Positions 15,519-23,888 of a stretch of DNA of 64,000 bases are shown piece by piece. The notes beneath the pieces were generated by a model. That model was not told the origin of the DNA and made no database searches. It worked only from the letters and a program-made list of their open reading frames with translations. How positions within the stretch are numbered: position 1 is the first letter of the stretch; each line of letters begins with the position of its first letter. Position numbers and translations under genes: made by a program. Source of the stretch: JANLVI01 sp031363915 (lineage in GTDB: Bacteria > Vulcanimicrobiota > Vulcanimicrobiia > Vulcanimicrobiales > Vulcanimicrobiaceae); the NCBI GenBank assembly GCA_031363915.1, contig JANLVI010000010.1, positions 1 through 64,000 of the forward strand, in the 5' to 3' direction.

Positions 15519-17399
15519 ATGACCAGCCGTGCCGCCTACATCCCGTTTCCGTTCGTTGCCATCGTCGGTCAAGACGAACCCAAACTCGCACTCACCCTCG
15601 CCGCCATCAATCCGCGCGTCGGCGGCGTGCTCTTATCAGGTCCGAAAGGAACGGGGAAAACGACGCTGGTCCGCAGCGCCGCAGAACTCTTACCGGTCCT
15701 CGAACGCGCGACGTGCGCGTACGGCTGCGACCCTGAGGGCACCAATCTCTGCGAGGCGTGCGCCGCGCAGATCGAGCGCGGCGAGCGGCCGAAGACTAGC
15801 AAGAAACGTGGCGAAATCGTAGAACTGCCGGCGAGCGTTCAACTCGACGATCTGGTCGGCGCGATCGACTTACGCGCGGCGCTTGAAAAAAACGCCGTCG
15901 GCTTCCGACCCGGGCTGCTTGCGGGCGCCAACCGCAACGTGCTCTACGTCGATGAGATCAACTTGCTCGCGGACGTCGCTGTCGATGCGCTGCTCGATGC
16001 CGCCGCGCAAGGTGTGGTACACGTCAAGCGCGGCCAGCACGCGATCGACTACCCCTCGCGCTTTACCCTCATCGGTACGATGAATCCCGAAGAAGGCGAA
16101 CTGCGTCCGCAGATCACCGACCGCATCGGCCTGCGCGTCTTTATCCGAGCGGCCGGCGCGTACGACGAACGGGTGGAGATTTATCGCCGAAATGCGGCGT
16201 TCGCTCGCGACCCGCGCGGCTTTGCCGCGCTGTATGAAAGTAAGACGAAGGCGCTGCGCGCGCGACTCGCGCGGGCCATCAAACTGCTGCCGGACGTGCG
16301 GATCGGCGAAGACGCCGAGCGCACCGCAATCGAGACGATCGCGCGCCTGGGCATCGATTCGCATCGCACGGAGATCGTGACGCTCGAAGCGGCAGCCGCG
16401 TACGCGGCCTGGGAAAATCGCAAAGAAGTCACGCGCGAGGACGTCGCCCGCGTGCTGCCGCTCGCCGCGCGTCTGCGCCGCTCGCGACTCAAAGTCGAGG
16501 CGCTCTCCGAGCACATGGCCGAAGATGCAGCGATCGAAGCGGCGCTCGATCAAACGATGGGCGAGGGCGAGAACGACGCGCAGAACGAGCCGCCGCCGCA
16601 CGGTCCGACGACGATTGTTTCGCCCGAGTTAACGCAGCGCGCAACCTTGAAAAAACGGCCGCAGTCCGCAGTCGAGGGACAAACGATCGCAACGCAGCCG
16701 CTCGCGAACGGCCGGCTCGACATCGCCGCAACGCTCGTCGATCGCAGCTTCGCTCGCGCGGCGGCGATGCCCGCCGAGCCGCGCGAGCAAGTCGATGCAG
16801 CCGTCCCGCCGCGACTCACGGTGCTCGTCGTGGACGCATCGCTCTCGACCAAAAAATCTGCCGAGCTCGTCCGCGCGGCGTGCCGCGAGCTGCTGCGCCC
16901 GATCTACACGGAACGCGAACGCGCGGCGCTGGTCTCGTGTTGGGGCCCCAGCGCCGAGGTCGTCGTCGATGAGAATACCGGGCGCAACATCGATCTTGTC
17001 GCCTCGCGTCTGCTCGATTTAGAAGCCGGCGAAGGCAAAGCGTTGACCCCGCTTGCGGGTGCGCTCGAACACGTGCGCCGCATCACAGAGCGCTTTTTAC
17101 GAGCGAATTCCGGCGCGCAAGTCGACGTCGCGATCTTCTCCGACGGCCGCGCGAACGTTCCACTCGGTGCCGAAAACGAGATTGCAGCGGCGCTCAAAAA
17201 CGGCGATCCACGCCAACTTGTCGCCGTCGCGGGCGAACAATGCCGGGCGATTGCGGGCGCGATCGCGGGCCGCGCGGCGATGACATTTGTGAATTTGGAC
17301 GAGTTCGAAGCCTATCCGCTGATGCGCGAATTGGCCGAAAATTCGCGCGGCCGGTACTACGCAATAACCGACGTTGTTGCGAAAATTTCCTCCGAGTGA
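15519..17399 (+). CDS. bchID: Single-chain magnesium chelatase AAA+/VWA subunit (BchI-BchD fusion)
   Basis: The 626-residue protein combines both small subunits of magnesium chelatase. The N-terminal AAA+ part has FPFVAIVGQDEPKLAL, Walker A GPKGTGKTT (about residues 41-49), the Cys-rich CAYGCDPEG...CEAC segment, RPGLLAGANRNVLYVDEINLL (Walker B) and IGTMNPEEGELRPQITDRIGLRV with sensor and arginine-finger region. A Pro/Gln-rich acidic linker follows (about 340-430), then a von Willebrand A domain with MIDAS motif DASLSTKKS near residue 438. With BchH it would insert Mg into protoporphyrin IX. Both nucleotide motifs are intact, unlike the degenerate AAA domain of ordinary BchD. A cobaltochelatase role (as proposed for similar actinobacterial fusions) is the alternative. 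ATG 15519 is chosen over upstream Met because conserved sequence starts there. Confidence 0.82.
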   Translation: MTSRAAYIPFPFVAIVGQDEPKLALTLAAINPRVGGVLLSGPKGTGKTTLVRSAAELLPVLERATCAYGCDPEGTNLCEACAAQIERGERPKTSKKRGEIVELPASVQLDDLVGAIDLRAALEKNAVGFRPGLLAGANRNVLYVDEINLLADVAVDALLDAAAQGVVHVKRGQHAIDYPSRFTLIGTMNPEEGELRPQITDRIGLRVFIRAAGAYDERVEIYRRNAAFARDPRGFAALYESKTKALRARLARAIKLLPDVRIGEDAERTAIETIARLGIDSHRTEIVTLEAAAAYAAWENRKEVTREDVARVLPLAARLRRSRLKVEALSEHMAEDAAIEAALDQTMGEGENDAQNEPPPHGPTTIVSPELTQRATLKKRPQSAVEGQTIATQPLANGRLDIAATLVDRSFARAAAMPAEPREQVDAAVPPRLTVLVVDASLSTKKSAELVRAACRELLRPIYTERERAALVSCWGPSAEVVVDENTGRNIDLVASRLLDLEAGEGKALTPLAGALEHVRRITERFLRANSGAQVDVAIFSDGRANVPLGAENEIAAALKNGDPRQLVAVAGEQCRAIAGAIAGRAAMTFVNLDEFEAYPLMRELAENSRGRYYAITDVVAKISSE

Positions 17400-17483
17400 T
17401 ATAACATTGGTAACATCCCCGGCACATGCCGGTTTCCATCCGCCTCCATAGCGATGCGGATAGAAAGTTGAGCTACCAAAACA

Positions 17484-17855
17484 ATGGCAGTGAAACGTAC
17501 CGCCAAGAAGAGCGCGGCGAAGAAAACCTCAACGCGCAAGTCCACCAGCCGTAAGAAGAGCACGGCCCGCAAAGCGGCTCCGCGCAAGAAGACGGCAGCC
17601 AAAAAGACCGCTCGTAAGAAGACCTCGACCCGCAAATCGACGAGCGCCAAGAAGACGACCCGCAAGAAAACTGCGAAAAAGAAAACCGCTGGTCGCAAGA
17701 AAACCACCCGTAAAGTAACGGCACGCAAGAAAACGGCCGGTCGTAAAAAGACCGCCGGTCGCAAAAAAGGCGTGAAGAAGGCCGCGCGTAAAGCGGCTCC
17801 CCGTCGCAAGGTTTCGGCCAAGAAGACCGTCCGCAAGGCGAAAGCCTCGGCGTAA
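17484..17855 (+). CDS. Histone H1-like lysine-rich DNA-binding protein
   Basis: The 123-residue product is made almost entirely of Lys, Arg, Ala, Thr and Ser in short repeats such as KKTARKKTSTRKST, with no globular domain. It resembles the lysine-rich H1-like tails of bacteria and eukaryotic linker histones, which bind DNA non-specifically and compact the nucleoid. ATG at 17484 follows a leader that can form short hairpins (CCGGCA-CA-TGCCGG at 17419-17432). A tandem repeat and a strong terminator follow. The function is inferred from composition alone. Its expected pI is very high. Confidence 0.75.
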   Translation: MAVKRTAKKSAAKKTSTRKSTSRKKSTARKAAPRKKTAAKKTARKKTSTRKSTSAKKTTRKKTAKKKTAGRKKTTRKVTARKKTAGRKKTAGRKKGVKKAARKAAPRRKVSAKKTVRKAKASA

Positions 17856-17863
17856 GGTCGGTC

Positions 17864-17918
17864 GTGTTCGCCCGGCGCAGGCCGGATAACGTGTTAGCCC
17901 GGCGCAGGCCGGGATAAC
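17864..17918. repeat. Tandem repeat of a 27/28-bp hairpin-forming unit
   Basis: Two adjacent copies (17864-17890 and 17891-17918) differ by one substitution and one inserted G. Each contains CCGGC-GCAG-GCCGG, a short hairpin with a 4-base loop, followed by ATAAC. They lie between the H1-like stop and the terminator at 17932. Confidence 0.75.
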
Positions 17919-17931
17919 ACATCTTCGAACT

Positions 17932-17963
17932 GCGAGTCGTGAGATATCGACTCGCTTTTTTTT
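17932..17963 (+). terminator. Rho-independent terminator after the H1-like gene
   Basis: GCGAGTCG (17932-17939) pairs perfectly with CGACTCGC (17948-17955) over an 8-base loop and is followed by eight T (17956-17963). This is a textbook intrinsic terminator for the plus strand. Confidence 0.88.
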
Positions 17964-17984
17964 GCCCGGATAGAGATCGCAGCA

Positions 17985-18707
17985 ATGGATGATTTCCCGA
18001 TTCTCTCGCTTGCCCGGATGGTTCGCGAAAGCGCCCGCGGGATCGCGCTGCGAGACGACGGCCGCGCCGTCGGTGTCGCCTTCAAGAGCGACGGCAGTAT
18101 CTTCGCACTAGATTGCATCGTCCGGTTCGACATCGCCGACTCCGAAGATCCCGCGCGGCGCCTCGCCGACGCGTTCGCGGCGCTCGGCGCCCGGAGTATT
18201 TGGTTTTACGGCGGCGACCATGCCGCACGGCGAGCCGCAAGCGCTCTCAACCTCGCTTTCGCTCCGACGGGCGCAGCGTTCATCCACAATGCCGAGTCAA
18301 CGATCGACCGTCGCGATGTCGTACTCCGGCCGCCCTCGGCACTCGACCGCATCTCGATCAGCGAGATCGCAAAAGAGTACGGTCGCGGATTCGCCTCACC
18401 CGAAGTCTTGCTCGCACAGCGGGGCGATGAGGTCGTCGGCGTGGTAATGAGCGAGCCGCTGGACGGTCACTGGACCGAAGTACGCGCTTTCGTCTATCCC
18501 GCGCAGCGCGGCCGCGGGCACGGCGCGGCGATCCTCGCGAAACGCGCCGATCAACTCGAAGCAGGCGGACGGCTCGTGTGCGCCGCGACGGAGACACCCG
18601 AAGGTCGCGATCGCAGCGCCCTCGAGCGCGCGGGATTTCGATTAGTGGATTATTACTTTCAAGCGAAGCGCAGTTCGCGCGAAAGCGGGCCTACGACTCG
18701 GGCTTGA
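17985..18707 (+). CDS. GNAT-like acetyltransferase
   Basis: The 240-residue protein has a C-terminal GNAT half with EVVGVVMSEPLDGHWTEVRAFVYPAQRGRGHGAAILAKRADQLE, in which VYPAQRGRGHGAAI near residue 171 is motif A. The last part CAATETPEGRDRSALERAGFRLVDYY is the usual final strand-helix. The N-terminal 110 residues look like a degenerate second GNAT-type domain. It starts 21 nt after the terminator T-run and overlaps the convergent tautomerase gene by 17 nt. The substrate is unknown. Confidence 0.7.
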   Translation: MDDFPILSLARMVRESARGIALRDDGRAVGVAFKSDGSIFALDCIVRFDIADSEDPARRLADAFAALGARSIWFYGGDHAARRAASALNLAFAPTGAAFIHNAESTIDRRDVVLRPPSALDRISISEIAKEYGRGFASPEVLLAQRGDEVVGVVMSEPLDGHWTEVRAFVYPAQRGRGHGAAILAKRADQLEAGGRLVCAATETPEGRDRSALERAGFRLVDYYFQAKRSSRESGPTTRA

Positions 18708-19092
18708 CCGACGGAGCGTACTGCGCGATGCCGCCGCCAAAGGACCAATTCTCGCCCGGAATTTCAACGAGCGTAATAAACACATCTTCCGCCCGCACTT
18801 TGGCTTTACGCCAGAGCTGCGTTGCGATCAGATGGTAGAGCTTTCGTTTCTGATCTTCGGTGCGTCCGGGCCGTAGCGTGATCTGAACGAACACGGTCGC
18901 ATCGCTGCGATTGATATCGAAGAACGCGCGATCGTAAATCAGCCGCGCGGACGGCACCACGTTGATTACTTGGAAACGATCGTCTTTGGGAATGCCGATC
19001 GCGTCGATCAGCGCAGCATGAACGCCGTCGCCAATCGCGGTCAACTCCTCAGGAGATTTTCCCTCAGCAACATCGATACGAACAAACGGCAC
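18691..19092 (-). CDS. Tautomerase-family protein with N-terminal proline
   Basis: 4-Oxalocrotonate tautomerase-superfamily proteins use the amino-terminal Pro as general base. GTG at 19092 after an AAGGAG ribosome-binding site gives MPFVRIDVAEGKSPEELTAIGDGVHAAL, placing Pro exactly at position 2 and so at the mature N-terminus. This decides the start over longer ORF versions. The 133-residue length and the segments FQVINVVPSARLIYDR, VFVQITLRPGRTEDQKRKLYHLIATQL and EDVFITLVEIPGENWSFGGGIAQY fit the Tautomerase_2/malonate-semialdehyde decarboxylase-like group. The reaction is unknown. Confidence 0.85.
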   Translation of the reverse strand: MPFVRIDVAEGKSPEELTAIGDGVHAALIDAIGIPKDDRFQVINVVPSARLIYDRAFFDINRSDATVFVQITLRPGRTEDQKRKLYHLIATQLWRKAKVRAEDVFITLVEIPGENWSFGGGIAQYAPSVKPES

Positions 19093-19114
19093 AACGAGCT
19101 CCTTCTTGTCGAGT

Positions 19115-19432
19115 CTAACCGTCGTCGAATTCATCGACGTTCAGGTCACGGCTTCCATGAACAACACGAGTCACGCGAACGATGCGATTCGACTCTTCGA
19201 CACGATAAAAAATCAGATGCGGGCGCATCGTGTACATCCGGACGTTCAATCCGAGATCAGGCCTATCTGAACCGGCGTATGGAAATAGCTCGAGGACCGA
19301 TTGAGTCTTTTGAAAGTCGAGCAAGAACCTATCGACTCCCGAGGGGTGCCGCATTTCATACCACGCCGCCACCTCAATGAGGTCTTCTTCGGCACGATCG
19401 CTTAGTTCAAACGCATACGATCGCGAGGTCAG
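19115..19432 (-). CDS. parE: ParE/RelE-family toxin
   Basis: Toxin of a type II toxin-antitoxin pair, about 105 residues. The visible ParE pattern is YAFELSDRAEEDLIEVAAWYEM near the N-terminus and FPYAGSDRPDL...VRMYTMRPHLIFYRVEESNRIVRVTRVVHGSRDL at the C-terminus. The usual short version from GTG 19372 lacks the conserved first strand and helix. The open frame extends to CTG at 19432, which overlaps the parD stop (CTGA), so a rare coupled CTG start is likely. ParE toxins typically poison DNA gyrase. The partner antitoxin is directly upstream. Confidence 0.8.
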   Translation of the reverse strand: MTSRSYAFELSDRAEEDLIEVAAWYEMRHPSGVDRFLLDFQKTQSVLELFPYAGSDRPDLGLNVRMYTMRPHLIFYRVEESNRIVRVTRVVHGSRDLNVDEFDDG

Positions 19433-19704
19433 TTCTTCGCCGCTTTCCTCGCGTCGGCAACAGCGCGCCCACGCTCGGCGATGCTCCGCAGAAGGTCCGG
19501 CGTCAGTTCCTTGTAGCGACCGGCCGCAAAGTCAGCGTCGCCCTCGGCAATCGCCGCTCGGAGATCGCGCAACTTCTGATTTCGAGCTCGTAGCAGCCGC
19601 AGACCATCGCGGATGACCTCGCTCTGGTTATTGTAACCCTCGGTCAACTGCTCGGCGACAAACGCGCTGAGGTCGTCCGTGAGGCTGACGTTCATTGTCG
19701 GCAT
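19429..19704 (-). CDS. parD: ParD-family antitoxin
   Basis: The 91-residue protein starts MPTMNVSLTDDLSAFVAEQLTEGYNNQSEVIRDGLRLL, the ribbon-helix-helix DNA-binding domain of ParD/CopG antitoxins. A charged, flexible C-terminal part (ELTPDLLRSIAERGRAVADARKAAKN) is expected to wrap the toxin. It is the first gene of the parDE operon. A 17-bp palindrome overlapping the -35 box lies just upstream and is the probable autoregulatory operator. The predicted transcript start falls on the ATG, suggesting a leaderless message. Confidence 0.88.
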   Translation of the reverse strand: MPTMNVSLTDDLSAFVAEQLTEGYNNQSEVIRDGLRLLRARNQKLRDLRAAIAEGDADFAAGRYKELTPDLLRSIAERGRAVADARKAAKN

Positions 19705-19710
19705 GCTTTC

Positions 19711-19739
19711 ATTCTACCAAAGTTGGCAATAGTTGCCAA
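19711..19739 (-). promoter_or_regulatory. parDE promoter with overlapping 17-bp palindromic operator
   Basis: On the minus strand TTGGCA (19739-19734) and TAGAAT (19716-19711) are separated by 17 bp, near-consensus -35 and -10 boxes. TTGGCAA-TAG-TTGCCAA (19723-19739) is a perfect inverted repeat covering the -35, as expected for ParD autorepression. +1 would fall at about 19704, the first base of the parD ATG. Confidence 0.7.
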
Positions 19740-19762
19740 GAGCTGATCGCCCCTTGGGCCTG

Positions 19763-19805
19763 GGTGATAGCTATCACCGTCCCCGGCCCACCGTCGGCGT
19801 AGCCT
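19763..19805 (+). promoter_or_regulatory. Crp-type operator and -10 of the bchH promoter
   Basis: GGTGATAGCTATCACC (19763-19778) is a perfect 16-bp palindrome with GTGA-N6-TCAC core. TAGCCT (19800-19805) begins 29.5 bp from its centre. The predicted start point at about 19812 coincides with the bchH ATG, so the message may be leaderless. No Shine-Dalgarno site is present. Confidence 0.72.
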
Positions 19806-19811
19806 CCTTAT

Positions 19812-22800
19812 ATGAAGGTTGTCGGCTATTCCTCATGGGCCCCGGACGAGCGCGCGAATGCTATGCGTCTTGCCTTTCACAATCTGCGCGAGAAGACGGG
19901 TCAGCCGTGGGAGCTGGAGCACTACGGTGCGGCCGCCTTCAACGACCCAGCGGCCCTCGGGCGCCTACGGGAGTCGATCAAGAACGCCGATATCTTCGTC
20001 GGCTGGCAGGCGATGACGCATGACACCGTCGAGCGCTTAGCCCAGCTTGTGGTCGAGATGGATCGCGCCGGGGAGCTGACCAAGGTCAAATTCCTCTGGT
20101 ACGACATCCCCGATCCGCGGCTGCAGAACATGATGTTCAAGTCGCTGGGCTTCGAGTTCGATATGAACAAGTCGAACCCGATGCGCGAGATGTCGATGGC
20201 GATCAAACGCTATCAGGCAAAAGCCAAGCACGAAGTGATCGACGAGCTGTGGGAAGCGCGCCAAGGCTTCCTCGGCATGCAGAAGATGGTCGGTGCGGCG
20301 CCGCTGATGGCAAAGTTGCTCAAGAAGCCGGTCTTCAAGAATCTCGTCATGATCGGTTATTGGAATAACCGCAGCGTCGAGAACGTGGAAAACATGTTCT
20401 TGTACCTGATGCAAAACTTCATGGACAATGCCTATAAAGGCGTCGTTCCGCTCCCGGCCAAGGTCGAGAACGAAGGCATCTACCACCCCGCGCACAAGGG
20501 GCTTTTCCAAACGCCCGAAGAGTATCTCGCGTGGTACGAACCGTGGTTTGAAAAGACTTACGAGAAGAAACCGTGGGACCGCATCGGCTTCATCACCCAC
20601 GATCTCTTCCTCGTCGAATGGAACCACCCGGTCCTCAACGCCGCGATCGAAGCCTGGGAGCGGCGGGGTCTCGGCGTCATCACCTCGATGACCGCGGTGT
20701 TCAACGCGCACATCGTTTCGCGTAAGCATCTGCTCGCGACGAAAACGCAGCAGCCGCTCGTGAACGCCGTTTACCATAACGTCCCGCTCTATCTTGCGGG
20801 TTCGATGTTCGCGGGCGCACCGGAACCCTCGATCGATCTCATCCACGATCTGGGCGATCCGCGCGTCTACACTTCACCCGTGAACGCGGCGATGTCGCGC
20901 GCCGATCTTGCCGCCTCGAAATTCGGCGTTGCTTCGCTCGAATACATCGGCAATATCGTCACGCCCGAAACCGAAGGCATCCAGCCGATGCCACCGATCT
21001 GTTCGCGCGAAGAGACGAACGCCGATATCAGCGCACTTGAACCGATCCCCGACCGCGTCGAGAACCTGGCCGAGATTTCGACGCGCTGGCTCAAGCTGCG
21101 CCACCTCAAGAACGACGAAAAGAAAATCGCGGCGTTCATCTACAACTTCCCGCCGGGTCCCGGCAACATCGGGGTCGCGCTGTTCCTCGATATCGCAGGC
21201 TCCATTCGCACGATGCTCGAGACGCTGCAAGAAAACGGGTACCGCACCGGCGACATCGATGCGACGGATCTCGAAATCTCCAAGAAGCTGCAAGACATGT
21301 ACGCCGGGTATCACACCGTCGGTGCCGTCTCGAGCGCGGAAATTCGCGACTGGGTGCACGATCTTCCGACCAAGTTCGAATCGTATTTTTACGACGTGTG
21401 GGGCCAGCCGCCGGCGACGATCCCGATCAAGGGTCTGCGCTTCGGGAACGTGCTCGTACTGCTTCAAGACATGCAAGGCATGGAAGACCTCAGCGCCATC
21501 CACGACAAAGGTGCGCCGCCCTCGCCATGGCTGCTCGCATCGTATCGCTATGCGACGCGCCGCTTCAACGCCGATGCGATCGTGCACGTCGGCACGCACG
21601 GGCTCGTCGAGTGGGCCAAAGGCAAAGAATGGTGCCCGGCTGCGGGCGACTATCCGGAATTTTTAGTCGACTCCACGCCGCATGCGTATATCTTTAATGT
21701 CGTCGATCCGGTCGAGGCCTCGATCGCGCGGCGTCGTTCGTATGCCACCATTCTCTCGCATCTCTGTCCGCCGCTCGTCTCCGTCGACGGCAGCGAAGAT
21801 TTGCGCAACCTGCATCGTCTGGTCCACGACTACTACAACACGAATTCGAGCGACGTCGAAAAGCGCTCGGACATCGCCTCGGAAGTCGTCGAAGTCGTCG
21901 AGCGCAGCGGCATCCGCACCGAAGCTGCCGGACAACAACCGCTTCTTCCGCCGGCTCGTGTTCCTGACGAGCGCGGCGGCATCGATGTGCGCTGGGCAAA
22001 CGAAGACGAGCAGCGTAAATACGTCGCACGCGTTCACGACGAACTCGTCTCGCTCGAAGGCGAATTCGCGCCCGCGGGTCAGCACGTCTTCGGCCGCAAC
22101 CTCACGCCCGAAGATCAGCTCTCGACCTTCTACGCCTGCCTCGAATTCTCGGATGTGGACTTCTATCGCTTGATCGCGGGCTGCTACGGCATCCCGTACG
22201 ATAAACTGATGGCCGATCAACACGGCCGCACGGCGGACGGTCTCTACAACCACGAGATCCTCGATGAAATCAAAGAAGCCGGGAAGGAAATCGTCTCGGC
22301 CGAAGTGCTTCGTCCCAGCGGCAAAGTCGGTCAAGCGGCGATCGTCGGGATCTTGAGCACGCGTCCGATCGCCGGACACACGCTTGCGAAAAACCCGTAC
22401 GAGCTCGGCGAACTCACCACGTTCATCGAACGAGCGCGCACGCTGTATGCGGAGCTCGGGCGCGTCGGCGACGGCGAACGCAAAGGCCTGCTCACGGCGC
22501 TCGACGGCAAGTATCTCGAACCATCACCCGGTGGCGAACCCGTCGGTAACTGGAACGTGCTGCCGACCGGCCGCAACATGGCCTCGACCGACGTGCGCAT
22601 GCTTCCGCGAGAAGCTGCGTGCCGCAAAGCGCGCCGCACCGTCGAACAGATCCTTGAAGCTGCCGTGGCCGAACGCGGTCACTATCCCGCAACCGTCGGC
22701 GTCGTTCTCTGGGGCTCGGAAGTCCTCGAGAGCGACGGCGTCGGAATCGCGCAGGCGCTCGATCTCATGGGCGTGCGCGTCCAGAAAGATCGTTTCAACC

Positions 22801-23780
22801 GTGCCGAACGCGTCGAGCTGATCTCGCTCGACGAACTCGGCCGCCCGCGCATCGACATTCTGGCCAACACCTCGACGGTGTTTAAGAATACATTCCCCGG
22901 AGCGATTCGCTTGATCCACGATGCCGCGGTCCTTGCGGCGAACGCGGACGAGCCGCACGAGTGGAACTTCGTCAAAAAACACAGCGACTACATGATCGCG
23001 AACGGCATGGATCCCGAACTAGCCAAAGCTCGCTGCTTCGGCATGGGTGAGGATGCGTTCATGGGTCAGGTCGGCGCGATGCTCGATACCGGTAACTTTA
23101 CCGATTTCAACGACATCGGCGCGGCCTGGATGAGCGACAACTGCAACGCGTACATCCCCGAGTTCGCAAGCATCCTCATCAAACCGGCCTCGGACGTCCA
23201 GCGCTATCTCGTGCACACGGTGGAAGTCATCCAGCAGCCGCTCGTGCAGATGGCGGCCGGTGGTCCGGTCAAAGAAGACATGTTCGCTTCGTTCACCTCG
23301 GCCTTCGGTGCGGCAAAGCGCACCATGGGTCACGAAGACACGATGATCGTCGTGAGCGACCTCACGCGCCGCGATCCGAAGGTCAAGAACTTCCGCAACA
23401 TCGTCGTCAACGGCGTCCTGACGCGCTTCCACTCGCAAGCGTGGCGCGACAAGATGATGGAACACGGCTATTCCGGCGTCATGGAATTCGGCGACATCTT
23501 CAAGGCGATGCGTTCCACCGAAGCAGCGCTCGGCAACACGATCTCGCCCGAACTCTGGAAACGCACCGTCGAAGTAACGCTCTCCGAGTGGGACCGCATC
23601 TCCGATGCCAACGTGCACAAGACGCGCGACCTCGGGAACATTCTGCTCGATACGCAGCGGCGAGGGATGTGGGCGGACGCCGCCCTCGAGCAAGCCCTCA
23701 AAGACAAACTCAACGAACTCGACGCCGACGTCGAACTCACCACTTACCGCCGACAACTCTCCGGCACGGCCGGGGACTAA
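19812..23780 (+). CDS. bchH: Magnesium chelatase large subunit BchH
   Basis: BchH binds protoporphyrin IX and is the catalytic subunit that receives Mg2+ with ATP hydrolysis by BchI/BchD. The 1322-residue length fits BchH/CobN-type subunits. Recognisable stretches are YNFPPGPGNIGVALFLD near residue 442, GTHGLVEWAKGKEWCP near residue 595, and near residue 975 VLWGSEVLESDGVGIAQALDLMGVR, typical of the family. Only one bchH is seen here. It stands alone as a single-gene operon behind its own Crp-type operator, and the I/D partner is 2.4 kb upstream on the same strand. The ATG at 19812 lacks a ribosome-binding site but coincides with the predicted transcript start. Confidence 0.95.
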   Translation: MKVVGYSSWAPDERANAMRLAFHNLREKTGQPWELEHYGAAAFNDPAALGRLRESIKNADIFVGWQAMTHDTVERLAQLVVEMDRAGELTKVKFLWYDIPDPRLQNMMFKSLGFEFDMNKSNPMREMSMAIKRYQAKAKHEVIDELWEARQGFLGMQKMVGAAPLMAKLLKKPVFKNLVMIGYWNNRSVENVENMFLYLMQNFMDNAYKGVVPLPAKVENEGIYHPAHKGLFQTPEEYLAWYEPWFEKTYEKKPWDRIGFITHDLFLVEWNHPVLNAAIEAWERRGLGVITSMTAVFNAHIVSRKHLLATKTQQPLVNAVYHNVPLYLAGSMFAGAPEPSIDLIHDLGDPRVYTSPVNAAMSRADLAASKFGVASLEYIGNIVTPETEGIQPMPPICSREETNADISALEPIPDRVENLAEISTRWLKLRHLKNDEKKIAAFIYNFPPGPGNIGVALFLDIAGSIRTMLETLQENGYRTGDIDATDLEISKKLQDMYAGYHTVGAVSSAEIRDWVHDLPTKFESYFYDVWGQPPATIPIKGLRFGNVLVLLQDMQGMEDLSAIHDKGAPPSPWLLASYRYATRRFNADAIVHVGTHGLVEWAKGKEWCPAAGDYPEFLVDSTPHAYIFNVVDPVEASIARRRSYATILSHLCPPLVSVDGSEDLRNLHRLVHDYYNTNSSDVEKRSDIASEVVEVVERSGIRTEAAGQQPLLPPARVPDERGGIDVRWANEDEQRKYVARVHDELVSLEGEFAPAGQHVFGRNLTPEDQLSTFYACLEFSDVDFYRLIAGCYGIPYDKLMADQHGRTADGLYNHEILDEIKEAGKEIVSAEVLRPSGKVGQAAIVGILSTRPIAGHTLAKNPYELGELTTFIERARTLYAELGRVGDGERKGLLTALDGKYLEPSPGGEPVGNWNVLPTGRNMASTDVRMLPREAACRKARRTVEQILEAAVAERGHYPATVGVVLWGSEVLESDGVGIAQALDLMGVRVQKDRFNRAERVELISLDELGRPRIDILANTSTVFKNTFPGAIRLIHDAAVLAANADEPHEWNFVKKHSDYMIANGMDPELAKARCFGMGEDAFMGQVGAMLDTGNFTDFNDIGAAWMSDNCNAYIPEFASILIKPASDVQRYLVHTVEVIQQPLVQMAAGGPVKEDMFASFTSAFGAAKRTMGHEDTMIVVSDLTRRDPKVKNFRNIVVNGVLTRFHSQAWRDKMMEHGYSGVMEFGDIFKAMRSTEAALGNTISPELWKRTVEVTLSEWDRISDANVHKTRDLGNILLDTQRRGMWADAALEQALKDKLNELDADVELTTYRRQLSGTAGD

Positions 23781-23888
23781 CGGTGGCCGGTCTTTCTTCA
23801 TCTCCGGCGGGAATTTCGTCGTACAATCGCCTATTGCCGGACGACTAGAGCCCGTCACCTTGGCGGACCGTCATCAACTGGAGGCTTC

